A stretch of 64,000 nucleotides of DNA from Apium graveolens (lineage: Eukaryota > Streptophyta > Magnoliopsida > Apiales > Apiaceae), in the NCBI RefSeq assembly GCF_009905375.1, contig NC_133653.1, positions 69,698,920 through 69,762,919 of the forward strand. Reading direction: 5' to 3'. The notes beneath the pieces are model-generated. The model was not told the DNA's origin. It made no database searches and worked only from the letters and a program-made list of their open reading frames with translations. The translations under genes were made by a program, and so were the position numbers. Shown here one piece after another: positions 33,600 through 44,400 of this stretch. Each line of letters opens with the position of its first letter. Within the stretch, counting starts at the first letter, position 1.

Positions 33600-33950
33600 T
33601 TTATGGGATGATTGTAATTTAAGACTTTGTCGTTTATGGGATGATGCTATGTTTGTAATGCGATACTTTATTATGTTGGTTTTAAAGCTACGTTGCGGTT
33701 TGATGCTCCGGTTGTCGGAGTTAGTATTTTGTTTGAATGGATATATTATGGTTATGACATTATATATAGTAGTGTTTTATCGGATTTAGTATTTTGTTTG
33801 ATTTGATGTATTGATTGTGTTGAATTGAGAATTGGTGTTTTGTTGATTTGGATGTGTAGAGAATTGGTATTTTGTTGATTTGGATTGTTCTGGATTGGTT
33901 TGGTATGGAACTGCAAAAAACCTGCAATTTTTTTTAAAAAATTTATCATC
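33600..33950. other. Non-coding, T/G-rich 3' flank of the transposase-like gene
   Basis: A short direct repeat is visible (GACTTTGTCGTTTATGGGATGAT-like unit near 33600 and 33633, and TTTTGTTGATTTGGAT near 33838 and 33868). No coding frame stands out. Confidence 0.4.
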
Positions 33951-33954
33951 AAAA

Positions 33955-34335
33955 TCGACCGACATAATACATAACCGACCATTTTTTACCATTACAATTC
34001 CAAGAAAACCGACCGTTTACAGACATAACCGACCATCTTCATCGTAAAACCGACCATGTTCTTGACAGGGTGGTCGGTTATAGAGTGGTCGGTTATGTGT
34101 AGTTAAGTTAGCTTCTAAAATAAAACCGACCATTGTGCACATTTGACCACGGTCGGTTATAAGTTTCAGTCAACATTTTTTACCATTACAATTCCAAGAA
34201 AACCGACCACCTAACCACATAACCGACCATCTTCTTCATAAAACCGACCATCTTCTTGACAGAGTGGTCGGTTATAGAGTGGTCGGTTATGTGCAGTTAA
34301 GTTAGCTTCTGAAATAAAATCGACAATTTTACAAG
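33955..34335. repeat. ACCGACCA / TGGTCGGT repeats in two tandem copies (period about 194 bp)
   Basis: A block beginning ATTTTTTACCATTACAATTC at 33981 recurs at 34175. Each copy carries several ACCGACCA motifs in one direction, then TGGTCGGTTAT twice in the other, so each can fold into hairpins. Clusters of short motifs in both directions are characteristic of the subterminal regions of CACTA (En/Spm) elements. The transposase-like gene just upstream supports that reading. No CACTA terminus was found. Confidence 0.6.
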
Positions 34336-34669
34336 TCCCTAGCAATCTTTAAAAGTTTCTATTTTATAAACATTTAATTTAAAAAAATATAAAAATAATA
34401 GTGCGAAAATATTTTATACAAAAGTAGTATACTGTATGTACACCTTGGCGGTTGGCACAACGCAGCTACAAAAAGGACGCCTATGAAGTTTGTATAAAAC
34501 CTACATTTGCACCTACAGTACATGGCTATATACGTGCGCATTGTGTAATTTCTTCTGTTAATTTGTTTTCCTCTCAAAATATCATACATAAAACCTTACA
34601 CATTTACTTATTTTGTATACGTCTACCAGAAAACTCTTTTTCTTCTTGAAGATCGATCACTAGCTCTAA
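34336..34669 (+). other. Upstream region of the small peptide gene
   Basis: AT-rich, with no coding frame. It contains a possible TATA-like TATATACG near 34530 and a 5' leader ending GATCACTAGCTCTAA before the ATG at 34670. Confidence 0.35.
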
Positions 34670-35056
34670 ATGTCTTTCTCAAAACCTAGCCTCCGTTTCA
34701 AAATCTTCTCCATTCTCTTCCTTGCACTATCACTCCTATTATTTACCGTCCCCTCTTCTTCTTCTTCTTCTTCACCGGAAGATCAACCCATTCTGGCGCC
34801 GGAAAGTGCTGCATATTACCAAGTGTTCCACATCAAGAACACAATCCCATATTTGTTGAAGAGCAAAGAAGCACAACAATACAAGAACAAGAAAAGAATG
34901 ATGAAGAAGAGAGGGAGTTATATAGATATAGATACAAGGGCTTTCTCAACTATGCTTCCAAAGGGCTTTGTTCCTCCTTCTGGTTCTTCTCCTTGCCATA
35001 ATGATTTTCCTAATTCAATCACTTTTTTCTGTCAGCACTCCTCCCAAAAACCCTAG
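34670..35056 (+). CDS. Small secreted peptide precursor, IDA-LIKE (IDL) type candidate
   Basis: A single-exon ORF of 128 aa. Residues about 11-30 are strongly hydrophobic (I-L-F-L-A-L-S-L-L-L-F) after a basic start, a clear signal peptide, followed by a Ser run. A basic stretch (K-N-K-K-R-M-M-K-K-R) at about residues 72-81 could be a processing region. Near the C-terminus lies L-P-K-G-F-V-P-P-S-G-S-S-P-C-H-N-D. It resembles the EPIP core of IDA/IDL hormones (P-K-G-V-P-I-P-P-S-x-P-S-x-x-H-N), which act outside the cell through HAESA-type receptor kinases in abscission and stress. Differences are Cys where IDA has Arg, and a further F-F-C beyond the core. It is therefore either a divergent IDL or a related cysteine-containing peptide. 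The start codon is the first ATG after the leader, and the stop is TAG. Confidence 0.6.
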   Translation: MSFSKPSLRFKIFSILFLALSLLLFTVPSSSSSSSPEDQPILAPESAAYYQVFHIKNTIPYLLKSKEAQQYKNKKRMMKKRGSYIDIDTRAFSTMLPKGFVPPSGSSPCHNDFPNSITFFCQHSSQKP

Positions 35057-35899
35057 TTGCTGCTTACGTACGTATTTACGTAAGCATACAGTTTTTTTTC
35101 TTGATTATTCTGGGTTTCTTGATCTCAAGAAACATGGAAAAATGGTATCTGAAATTCCTTAAAGAACAATAGTTGTGATAGTAAGTTTTGATTAAGTGTA
35201 GATGGGACGTGAAACGCAACCTTTGTTTGCGTTTGAATGGAGAATTGTATAATTTACTTTCATATGTAAACATCTGATCAAGCAGTCATCTTTCTTCTGT
35301 TTGGTGAATAAAAAGTTTTGAAGGTAAATTGTAGATGTGTTAGCATGTGTAAGGTGTGTGTGTGTTTAACTCTGTTTTGATTAATTTACTGGTAAGCATA
35401 TGTACTAAAAGGTGCACTTATATCTCATAATTGACAATAATTTGGTGTTAATTAATAATGGTACAACTACAAGGACTATTTTGACAAGTCCAGAGCACAT
35501 GTAAATCAAGTAAATTGAAGAGTTAAATGAAATTAAAAGGAACGGCTAGGTATATATGTTTGGTGCAAGTTTAGACTTGAGCATTTAAAAATAGTAAGAT
35601 TTAAGTCGAATAAAGAGTCGGATGTCTGTGGGTGTGTGCACGTAAGTAGCTGGCTACTTGAAGTCTGAAATCAAGGGCGAAAAAAATGGGAGGGGGCACC
35701 AATGAGGGCAGGTGAGAATGCCCTGGATTCATGGACCCTTTTTATCAGTTCTACTTGCAATTTGGGTAGCTAGCTAGTACCTTTCGTAACGTAAGCCATA
35801 CTCCATGCATATATATTTGCCTTTCTTATTTCATTCGTTTTTGGCTCTCAAAACTATGTGCCCATTTGTTGGATGATTCTGTATTGCTGAGATATTAAA
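35057..35899. other. 3' flank and intergenic DNA downstream of the peptide gene
   Basis: AT-rich, with no frame supported by codon pattern. The end of the peptide mRNA should lie here; AATAAA-like signals include GTGAATAAAAAG near 35305. Nothing else is recognised. Confidence 0.4.
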
Positions 35900-36180
35900 G
35901 TTGTGTTTGGTTGTGATGAATGAAATTGAATGAATATAATTAACGGAATTAAATGAGAGTTGGAGAAAAATAGTTAGATAAACAAAATTGTTATGATAAG
36001 AATTGTGAAGAAAATAGGATTAATAAGGAATGAAGCATTTCATATCAAATTAGAGGTGTTTAATTATAATGTAGGTAGTTATAAATGAAATGAGTGAAAA
36101 AATGAAAATTTTATAAATTTGATCATCTTCCATTTAAAATCTCATTCCATTCCATTTAATTCATTCCAATCAAACACAAC
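35900..36180. mobile_element. MITE of about 280 bp
   Basis: Left end GTTGTGTTTGGTTGTGATGA and, reversed, right end GTTGTGTTTGATTGGAATGA form imperfect terminal inverted repeats. The interior is AT-rich and non-coding, with GAATGAAAT-like words on both arms. The flanking duplication is unclear (ATTAAA on the left, ATAAG on the right), so the superfamily is not assigned. Confidence 0.65.
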
Positions 36181-36226
36181 ATAAGATCTACAAATTTACT
36201 TTTTCTCGATGGTTCAATTTTCTTTA

Positions 36227-36439
36227 TTAATCAGTAAGAATGAATGCGCCAGAATTAAAAAAGGCAGAAATACTTGCCCGGGGAGGAGGATTACTGAAAA
36301 ATGAGAGCAAAATGGAAGAAAAGAAACATAGTTGAGCTTCCGGTGAAAACCGATGAAAGTCTCGGCGGCTGAACGAAGAATAAGAAAGAAGAGGATGCAT
36401 CCGCTTTGAGGAACCCAACCCAATTATGTTAGGGTTCAA
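36227..36439 (-). other. Possible first-exon fragment (70 codons)
   Basis: The minus strand shows a leader-like AACCCTAACATAATTGG and an ATG at 36439. The Ser/Phe/Arg-rich sequence contains S-Y-S-S-F-S-R-R-D-F-H-R-F-S, the style of an organelle targeting sequence. The frame stops at 36227, with no continuing exon visible. A G-box-like CACGTG lies upstream at about 36467. It could be the leftover 5' end of a gene for an organelle protein, or chance. Not recognised. Confidence 0.25.
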
Positions 36440-37330
36440 ACTTTTTTTGCTATGAGGTTGGTGTTCACGTGACTTGGGAGAATATAAATTTTTTTAAATA
36501 TAAATGCATGAGGGTTATTTTTGTAATTACATAAATTATTTTAAAAATTATCACTATAACAATAAAAATATACTACATATTTGAGTAAATCCGCTAAGTA
36601 CGCCATTTTTATCTTTTGGTATTATATAATTACTACCCTATAACTCGTGCGATGCACGGGTAGATTATAATATAATATTATTATTTATATAATAATTTTT
36701 GTAAAAATAAAAAAATATAAAAGATAATTAAATAAAATATATTAATTATGTATTATTGAAATTAATAATACATATATTTTTTATATTATACTTTTGACGA
36801 ATTCAAATTTGAATATTTAAAATATTAAGATTTAGAATTATTCATATTGAATATAACGGTTCTTACATATTTATTATAAAATTTAATAATACCATCACAT
36901 ATCAATACTATATTATTAAAATCATTAGAAATGTGATCATCACATATCAATACTATATTATTAAAATCATTAGAAATATGATATGACTACTCATATTTTA
37001 ATACTTACGGCATAAATTCTTTATTTTATAACTAAAATTTTAATGTATAAAATCTAAATTCAAATTTTCTTTATACTTCGAAAACATACATTTTTCGAGG
37101 ATGCATGTTTTGTTTCATGTATTTTTAATTTAATTTTTAAATACAGTATATGAGATCATCTGATGTGTATTAACTATTAAGAATTAATTGATTATGCGAT
37201 TATTTGGTCTCCGACTCAGAGAAAATTATAATTTGAATTAATTTTAGAAGAGTCAAAGATACATGATTTTTCTTATTTTTAATATTAATAATATTTTTGA
37301 AAGTTGTGTTAACTATTTTTCAAGAAGATA

Positions 37331-37335
37331 CTAAC
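37331..37335. repeat. Left target-site duplication of the Tat element
   Basis: CTAAC here matches CTAAC at 47786-47790 exactly. Confidence 0.95.
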
Positions 37336-37906
37336 TGTTATGGATTAAAACTACTATATATAATTGCTGTATTTAATACTAAGGAACGTGAGCTCCAAGA
37401 CTCGATTTGACTGCTCTTGTATTTCGTGACTCAATCTGCCTTAACAAGATGCCTACGTACCTTGCTGATTGCCAAGGATCAAGTCAAAAAACGTAGTTCT
37501 GATTGGTGGGGGTGAGACCCCTTATATAGATGTGGGAGTCCTTGAATTGGACTTGGTATAGGAGACTTGGTGGATAAGCCTCTGAATTAGGATAGACTTA
37601 GGAGTCCTAGGAAGTAGGAAGCTGATTCCTTATCCTTTTAGGTCCCCTTGAGGCTAATCTCTAAGGATTTATATCCTCATCGGGACTCTTTTCAACATCT
37701 GATTTCTCCCTTATTAATTAATTACGAAATTAATTAATAATCAGGGCTTTTTGGGCCTTTATTATTCCACCAGGCCTGATCTGGTCCGTCAGGCTTAACC
37801 TTTCTGGTCTGAATATTATACATCTTATTATTGGGCCTAGCAGCCCACAGCTTGTACAATTAATGCAGTATTTAATTATACAATCATAATTTATTTATCC
37901 CTATCA
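37336..37906 (-). repeat. 3' LTR of the Tat element
   Basis: The plus strand runs TGTTATGG to CCCTATCA, 571 bp. It differs from the other LTR at two sites: A versus G in CTCCAAGACTCG (about 37399) and T versus C in GATGTGGGAG (about 37522). Confidence 0.95.
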
Positions 37907-37924
37907 TTTGCCCCCCAACTTTTG
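37907..37924 (-). promoter_or_regulatory. Polypurine tract of the Tat element
   Basis: The minus strand reads AAAAGTTGGGGGGCAAA directly before the LTR start TGATAGGG. Confidence 0.85.
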
Positions 37925-38040
37925 GGAAACATTGAATAGGTTTCGCAGAAGTTAAGTCTATTTGTTCCCTTACAGGGTTTCGTTTTTTCGTAAAGTGTGG
38001 AGCGACCTACACGTTTACAACGAATTTTTTCCTTTTATTT

Positions 38041-38328
38041 AGGAATTATTTTGATTTCCAGGAATTTTTCCTTTATTTCCGGGATTTTTCCCTAATTTCT
38101 GGAATTTTCCCTAACCTTTCTGGGATTTTCCCTAATTTTTCTGGGATTTTTCCTTAATTTCTGGATTTTTCCCTTAATTTCTGGGATTTATCCTAATTTT
38201 TCTGGATTTTTCCCTTAATTTCTGGGATTTATCCTAATTTTCTGGATTTTTCCCTTAATTTCTGGGATTTATCCTAATTTTTCTGGATTTTTCCCTTAAT
38301 TTCTGGGATTTATCCTAATTTTCTGGCT
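38041..38328. repeat. Degenerate tandem repeat of about 20/40 bp in the Tat element
   Basis: The units TTTCTGGATTTTTCCCTTAA and TTTCTGGGATTTATCCTAAT alternate, giving a higher-order period of about 40 bp toward the right and a looser 20-bp pattern toward the left. Confidence 0.85.
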
Positions 38329-38620
38329 TAAAATCGATCAGAATGCATTCGAAATCGATCAGGATGCAGCCAAAATCGATCAGGATCCTGATCGAATTAG
38401 CTCAGGATCTTACACTCTGGTCGACAGGATTCCTGATCGATTTCGATCAGGATTCTGACCGAATTGGCCTTCAAAGTGACACCCTAGTCGATTGCTACAC
38501 GGGCTTAATCGATCAGGATTCCTGATCGATTTCGATCAGGACTCTGAACGAATTAAATGGCTCTCGACCATTCTGATCGAATGGAATATCGATCAGGACT
38601 CTGTTCTCCGTCGATCAGGA
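38329..38620. repeat. Dispersed TCGATCAGGA motif cluster
   Basis: Many copies of CGATCAGGA(T/C)TC and its partial complement TGATCGA occur in irregular spacing, leading into the 79-bp array. The palindromic core CGATCG/TGATCA can pair with neighbouring copies. Confidence 0.75.
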
Positions 38621-38956
38621 CTCTGGTCGATCTTAGGGGATTTCTTCCCTCCTGTTCGAATAAGATATCGATCAAGACTCTCTTCTGTGTCGATCAGGAC
38701 TCTGATCGATCTTAGGGGATTTCTTCCCTCCTGTTCGAATAGCATATCGATCAAGACTCTCTTCTGTCTCGATCAGGACTCTGATCGATCTTAGGGGATT
38801 TCTTCCCTCCTGTTCGAATAAGATATCGATCAGGACTCTCTTCTGCATCGATCAGGACTCTGATCGAACTTAGGGGATTTCTTCCCTCCTGCTCGAATAA
38901 GATATCGATCAGGACTCTCTTTTGCATCGATCAGGACTCTGATCGAACCATATTAA
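38621..38956. repeat. 79-bp tandem repeat, four units plus a partial fifth
   Basis: Units start at 38621, 38700, 38779, 38858 and 38937 (partial), each beginning CTCTGATCGA(T/A)CTTAGG and containing TTCTTCCCTCCTG and ATATCGATCA. Units differ at only a few positions. The array ends about 135 bp before the TATA box of the antisense gene. Confidence 0.95.
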
Positions 38957-39090
38957 GGTTCTGGTCGATTTTTGACTTTTTAAATTCCACAGGAGCTTCT
39001 AGATTGTTCCTGATAATTCTTGTAGATGGGCCTTTAGGTTGGGCCTGGCTAAATGGGCCTAAAAACGCCTCGTATTCCGAGCTTTTCGCC

Positions 39091-39098
39091 TATATAAG
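39091..39098 (+). promoter_or_regulatory. TATA box of the antisense gene in the Tat element
   Basis: CGCCTATATAAGTG is an almost ideal plant TATA box. A pyrimidine-rich start region (CTCACTTCACTTCCCACTTC, from about 39119) and an ATG at 39264 follow, implying a 5' UTR of about 140 nt. Confidence 0.65.
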
Positions 39099-39263
39099 TG
39101 TAGTGTGGAGTGAGAATCCTCACTTCACTTCCCACTTCTCATTTCATCTCACATTTTTCTCTAAAGTTCTCCCTTTTGAAGGCGATTTCCGGCGACCAAA
39201 GCCACCGCAGCTCCTCCATTCTCAAGTATTTCTGGGTTTCAAGCCTTCAACCGAAGCATATTA

Positions 39264-41113
39264 ATGGCGGACCGTGACCTAGCTCGTTTGCAGAAGATGA
39301 ATGTCTCTAAGAGAGGTACAAACATCCAAATTCAATCTCCATATACTTCCCTCATTGATATGATTAACTCGAGAGGTGATGAATATCCTTCTCTGTCTGA
39401 GTTAGATTCGTATAATCATGGTAACACTTTTCATGAGTTAGATGGTAGGATAGAGTCTATGAATACCCTGTACAGACTTCCACCCCACCTTAGGATCACT
39501 CCAGCCGCCCCTGGGGATAGGACTTGTAATTGGGAGGGGGATACCCTGTTCATTAATCGAGGAGCCCTGACCGCAGGTCTTAGGTTCCCATTCCACGAAT
39601 TTATTCCTCGTTTATTAGCCGATGTACAAATCAACCCTTGTCAACTCCCTCCCAACGCCTGGAGGAATATTATCTGTTTTATGGTCCTTTGTCTCAGGAA
39701 TAACTTCCCTCTTTCCGTAGCTGTCTTTAGGAAAGTTTTCCAATTCTATAATAGCTCCATGAGTCAACCGGGATGGGTTTTAATTCGCCAACGACCCAAA
39801 GTTCCCCATATCTTTGATAGTAACTCTATAGTCGAGAACAACCCTAAATGGAGGGATGAGTTTGTGAGGCTGACCTGGGCTGGGGGTGATTGGGCCACAC
39901 TCTTCCGTAGGCCATTTTGCAAGGTATCAGATGGTAGTCCTGGTAGTATCAGATTGACTGATGAGGAGGAGGTGGCCTACCAGGCCTTAATTTCAGATGA
40001 TGGGAAAACGGATACCTGGACCCTTTTAGAGGAGTTTTCCTTGAAGAAAGTTGGTCTCTCCCAGGCCAGTGATAAGGGTAAATTTATACCTGCGTAATTA
40101 TTTTTCCTTCTCTTTAATCGCACTTTTTCTTTTTTTTCTGGATTTTAATGTTCCTTCTACTTTTCCTTTCAGCTTGCGAGGCCATCAATAATGTTAACAG
40201 GCCTAAGGAGGGGGAGTCAGGCCGTCAGAAAAGGGCCAAGCTAAACAGGGACCCTAGGAGCAAACCTGACGGTCCTTCTTTTCTTAAGCCCCACGTCCCG
40301 GTGGTCGAGCTGGGGGACGATGTGGATCCTCCACTTAAGGCACATTCCTTCAGGCCTAACTGGGGCTTTAGGAGGAGCGATACGGTGGTTGGATCCACCA
40401 AACACGCTAAAGATTGGTCTTATCACTCCGTCACTCCCCATGACTTTACTGACATTGTTACGGGGAGTGATATTGAGACTATTGAGCTTCTGGGTTCTCA
40501 AGCCCAAGCTGCGGTAATTTTCTTTCTCTCCTTCTTTGAATCCCAACTTTCTTGTATTCCAACGAACTTGTGCTAACTCATACATATTTCTTTGCAGAGT
40601 AATACCTACTTCCAGGCGGCCCTCCATCAGGCTAGATCTTGGAAGGGTAACTCTGATGTTTTTGAGAAGGAGATGAAGAAGTGGGAGGAGAGAGCCAAGG
40701 TCCTGGAGAAGAAGCTGGACACGAAGAAAGAGGAGCTGGCTAAGGCTCATTCCGAGCTGGTGAAACTTAGGAGCGATAAGGATAAGCTCATTGATGACTA
40801 CATGGATTCTGACAAGTTTAGGAATCTCATGGAGATTCATGATGAGGGTCTTTACTCCCTACAGTTCACTCAGGGATGGGATGCGGCCGTGAAGGCTGTT
40901 TCTGAGAAGTACCCGGGCTTAGTCGACCCTAAGGACTTTATAAGTCCTGAGCAGGCTGAGTCAGAGGACAGCATAGACGCCCTCTTCGACTCTCCTCAGC
41001 CAGATGACCGCATCTTGGATCCTAACACTGCTTCTCCTCCCGCTTCTCCTGCGAAGGACGCTGAAGGCGCTGATAAGGAGAAAGAGAATGAAGGCTCCCG
41101 CATGGAGGAGTAG
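39264..41113 (+). CDS. Antisense three-exon gene inside the Tat element (gypsy-type transposase-like domain plus coiled coil)
   Basis: Exons 39264-40077, 40173-40513 and 40598-41113 join in frame across two GT-AG introns of 95 and 84 bp and give 556 aa. All three frames are open to the splice sites and the final stop is TAG. Residues about 85-165 (L-T-A-G-L-R-F-P-F-H-E-F, then Q-L-P-P-N-A-W-R-N-I) resemble the domain annotated as putative gypsy-type transposon protein (PF04195). The middle is a charged linker. Residues about 400-460 form a strong coiled coil (K-K-W-E-E-R-A-K-V-L-E-K-K-L). The tail is acidic and Pro/Ser-rich. It runs opposite to gag-pol, converges with it (ends 360 bp apart) and has its own TATA box. 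Antisense extra ORFs are known in Tat elements; their function is not known. Confidence 0.8.
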
Positions 41114-41472
41114 TTTTTCTATTTTGTAATTTTATCCTTAATTTATGTCTGGACTTTTGTTTGTATTAAAACTTATTACCCTGCGGGGCTATGCTACTTT
41201 CCTTATTTGCATTCTCTCCTTCATTTTTCCGATACTTTAATATTCAAACTTGGCTTAATGGGCCACACAAGTATTATCACAACTCAAACATCCATAGGTT
41301 GAAATAATTTTGAACTCTTCAATTTCAAGTCTGGTTTTCCAAAACCTTACATAATATGGGTTCGACCCTGATCTATAATAGCTAAAAAAGAAAAATACTA
41401 TGCAAACAAAGCTTCAAGGTGCTTTTAAACCTACTTGTCATAATGACAAGTGAGAATCGTACTTCGACCATC

Positions 41473-44400
41473 TTACACGTAGTAAACCTTCAGGTTTTGT
41501 GCGTGCCAGGTTCTCGGGACTTCAAAACCATCCATAGTCTCCAGCTTGTAGGTTCCTCTACCCTGAACGCTCTTGACTCTATACGGCCCTTCCCAATTTG
41601 GGGCAAGCTTTCCTTTCTGTCCGACACCAGAAGCCTCTATTTTTCTCAAGACTAGGTCACCTTGTTTGAAAAACCTCTCTTTAACCCTTAGGTTATAGTA
41701 AAATGAAGCCTTTTTCTGATATTCTACTATCTTTGCGTGTGCTTTATCTCGCACTTCATCGATTAAATCCAGGGCTAACTTCTGCCCTTCCTCATTTTCT
41801 TTTTCATCAAAAGCCTGAATCCTTGGAGAGGAATGTGATATCTCCACGGGAACTACTGCTTCTGCCCCATATGCCAACATGAAAGGAGTTGCATTTGTCG
41901 TGACTCTACAGGTAGTTCTATAGGCCCATAATATGGGAAGTATCTCATCCACCCAATTATTTCTTGACTTTTCGATTCTCTTCTTTAGTCCATCCAGGAT
42001 TATCCGATTTGCTACCTCCGCTTGCCCATTGGCTTGCGGGTGAGCCACAGAGGTGAACCGTAACTCAATTTCATTTTCTCCGCAATACTTCTTGAATTCC
42101 TCGTTGTTGAATTGTGTTCCATTGTCAGTGACGAGGATACGGGGAATTCCATATCGGCACATAATGTTTTCCCACAGGAATTGTGCAACCTGTTTAGTTG
42201 TGATTTTGGCCAAGGGCTTGGCTTCAATCCACTTAGTGAAATAATCAATGGCTACAATCAGAAACTTCCTTTGTGCTGTGGCCATAGGAAAAGGCCCTAG
42301 AATATCCATCCCCCACATAGCAAAGGGAATAGGTGAGTTGATGGATGTCAGCATCTCGGGGGGTTGTCTGGCCACTGGTGCATGTTTCTGACAGCGATCA
42401 CACTTCTTTACATATTCTTTGGCATCAGCCATCATTTCTGGCCAATAGAAGCCTAAACGGGTTATCTTATGAGCCAAGGCCCTGCCCCCCAAGTGTTGTC
42501 CACAAATACCTTCATGTACTTCTTCAAGAGCCAAGCGTGCCTCATCGGGCCTGAGACACCTCAAGTAGGGAACCACGAAAGATCTTTTGTAAAGAATCCC
42601 ATCTATCAAAGAGTACCTTAGTGCCCGAACAGTTAACTTCCGTGCTTCAGTTGCATCATTTGGCAACCAACCGGTCTGAATGTGAGCCTTGATGGGATCA
42701 ATCCATGACGTCCCCAAGCCTACGGGAGCCACAAGCTTAACATCTATGCTTCGTGTCTTCAAAACACGGAAGTACACACTCCCTGAACTCTCTTCAATCT
42801 CAGATGAAGCAAACTTTGATAGCGCATCTGCTTTAGCATTTTCTTCCCTTGGAATGTGTTCAACATGGCATTCATTAAATTGGGTCATCACAGCCCTTAC
42901 TAGGCGAGCATACTTAGCCATCGTATCATCTCTTGCCTCAAATTCTCCCTTTACCTGGGATATGATCAGCTTCGAGTCTCCACGGACCTTTAAGTTTTTG
43001 ACTCTAAGTGTCCCAGCTAGACCAAGGCCAGCAATCAGGGCTTCATACTCTGCCTCATTGTTTGTGGTTGGGAAGTCTAGCTTCATGGCATACTCAATTA
43101 AGAATCCATCAGGGCTTTGCAAAACCAACCCTGCTCCACTGGAATTTGTTTTTGATGCTCCATCAAAATAGAGAACCCAATATTCTTTCTCCTTGTCCCC
43201 ATTGTCGACTCCCTTGTCTTGAGGTATGGTATCTTCCTGCCCCCCGACTTCTTGGTTGGGTATGGTACATTCCACCACGAAGTCAGCTAGTGCCTGGGCT
43301 TTTATGGCCGTACGTGGCTTATACTTGAGATCGAACTCTCCCAACTCTATTGCCCACTTAATCAGTCTCCCACTTGCCTTGGGACTGTGAATGATATTTC
43401 TCAGTGGCTGATTTGTTAGCACTTCAATTTGGTGAGCTTGAAAATAAGGACGCAGCTTTCTTGAAGCCATTACCAAGGCTAAAGCGAATTTCTCAATGGC
43501 TGAATAATTCAACTCAGCATCATGCAAAATTTTGCTGACATAGTATACGGGTTTCTGAACTTTCAGTTCCTCCTTAACCAACACCGCGCTCAAGGCGCTT
43601 TCTGAAACAGCCAAGTACAAGAATAAAACTTCACTCAGAACTGGCTTGGCCAACAACGGGGCCTGGCCCATATACTTCTTTAACTCTTCAAATGCCTTCT
43701 GATTTTCCTCACTCCATACAAAGTCTTTAATGTTCTTTAATGACTTGAAGAATGACAAGCACTTGTCTCCTGACTTGGAGATGAATCGTCCTAGCGCAGC
43801 AACCCTTCCTGTGAGTTTCTGAACATCCTTGACAGTTTTTGGGGGTTCCATGTCCAGGATTGCCTTTATTTTATCGGGGTTAGCCTCAATTCCCCTCTTT
43901 GAGACCATCAATCCCAAGAATTTTCCAGATCCTACTCCGAAAGCACACTTCGTGGGATTCAACATCATCTTGTGGTACCTCAGGACCTCAAAAGCTTCCC
44001 TCAAATGGGTTATATGATCAGTCTTTACTAGACTCTTGACTAGCATGTCATCAACATAGACTTCCATAGTCTTCCCAATAAGATCTTTAAAAATTTTATT
44101 CACCAACCTTTGATAGGTGGCTCCTGCATTCTTGAGACCAAACGCCATAACAAGATAACAATAAACACCAAAGTCAGTGATAAATGATACCTTTGGAATG
44201 TCATCCTTATGCATCTTGATCTGGTTGTATCCGCTAAACCCATCCATGAAACTCAGCATCTCATGTCCAGCGGTGGCATCAATCAAAGTATCAATTCTAG
44301 GCAGCGGAAAACAGTCTTTGGGGCATGCATCATTCAGATCGGTGAAGTCTATACACATCCTCCACTTTTCATTAGCCTTCTTCACCATTACAAGGTTTGC

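Noticed and set aside
38343..38794. Plus-strand frames in the TCGATCAGGA region
   Set aside because: Repetitive I-D-Q-D-S peptides simply reflect the tandem DNA repeat.
40241..40840. 199-codon minus-strand frame opposite the antisense gene
   Set aside because: Crosses the two intron positions of the plus-strand gene and has no recognisable domain; a shadow frame.
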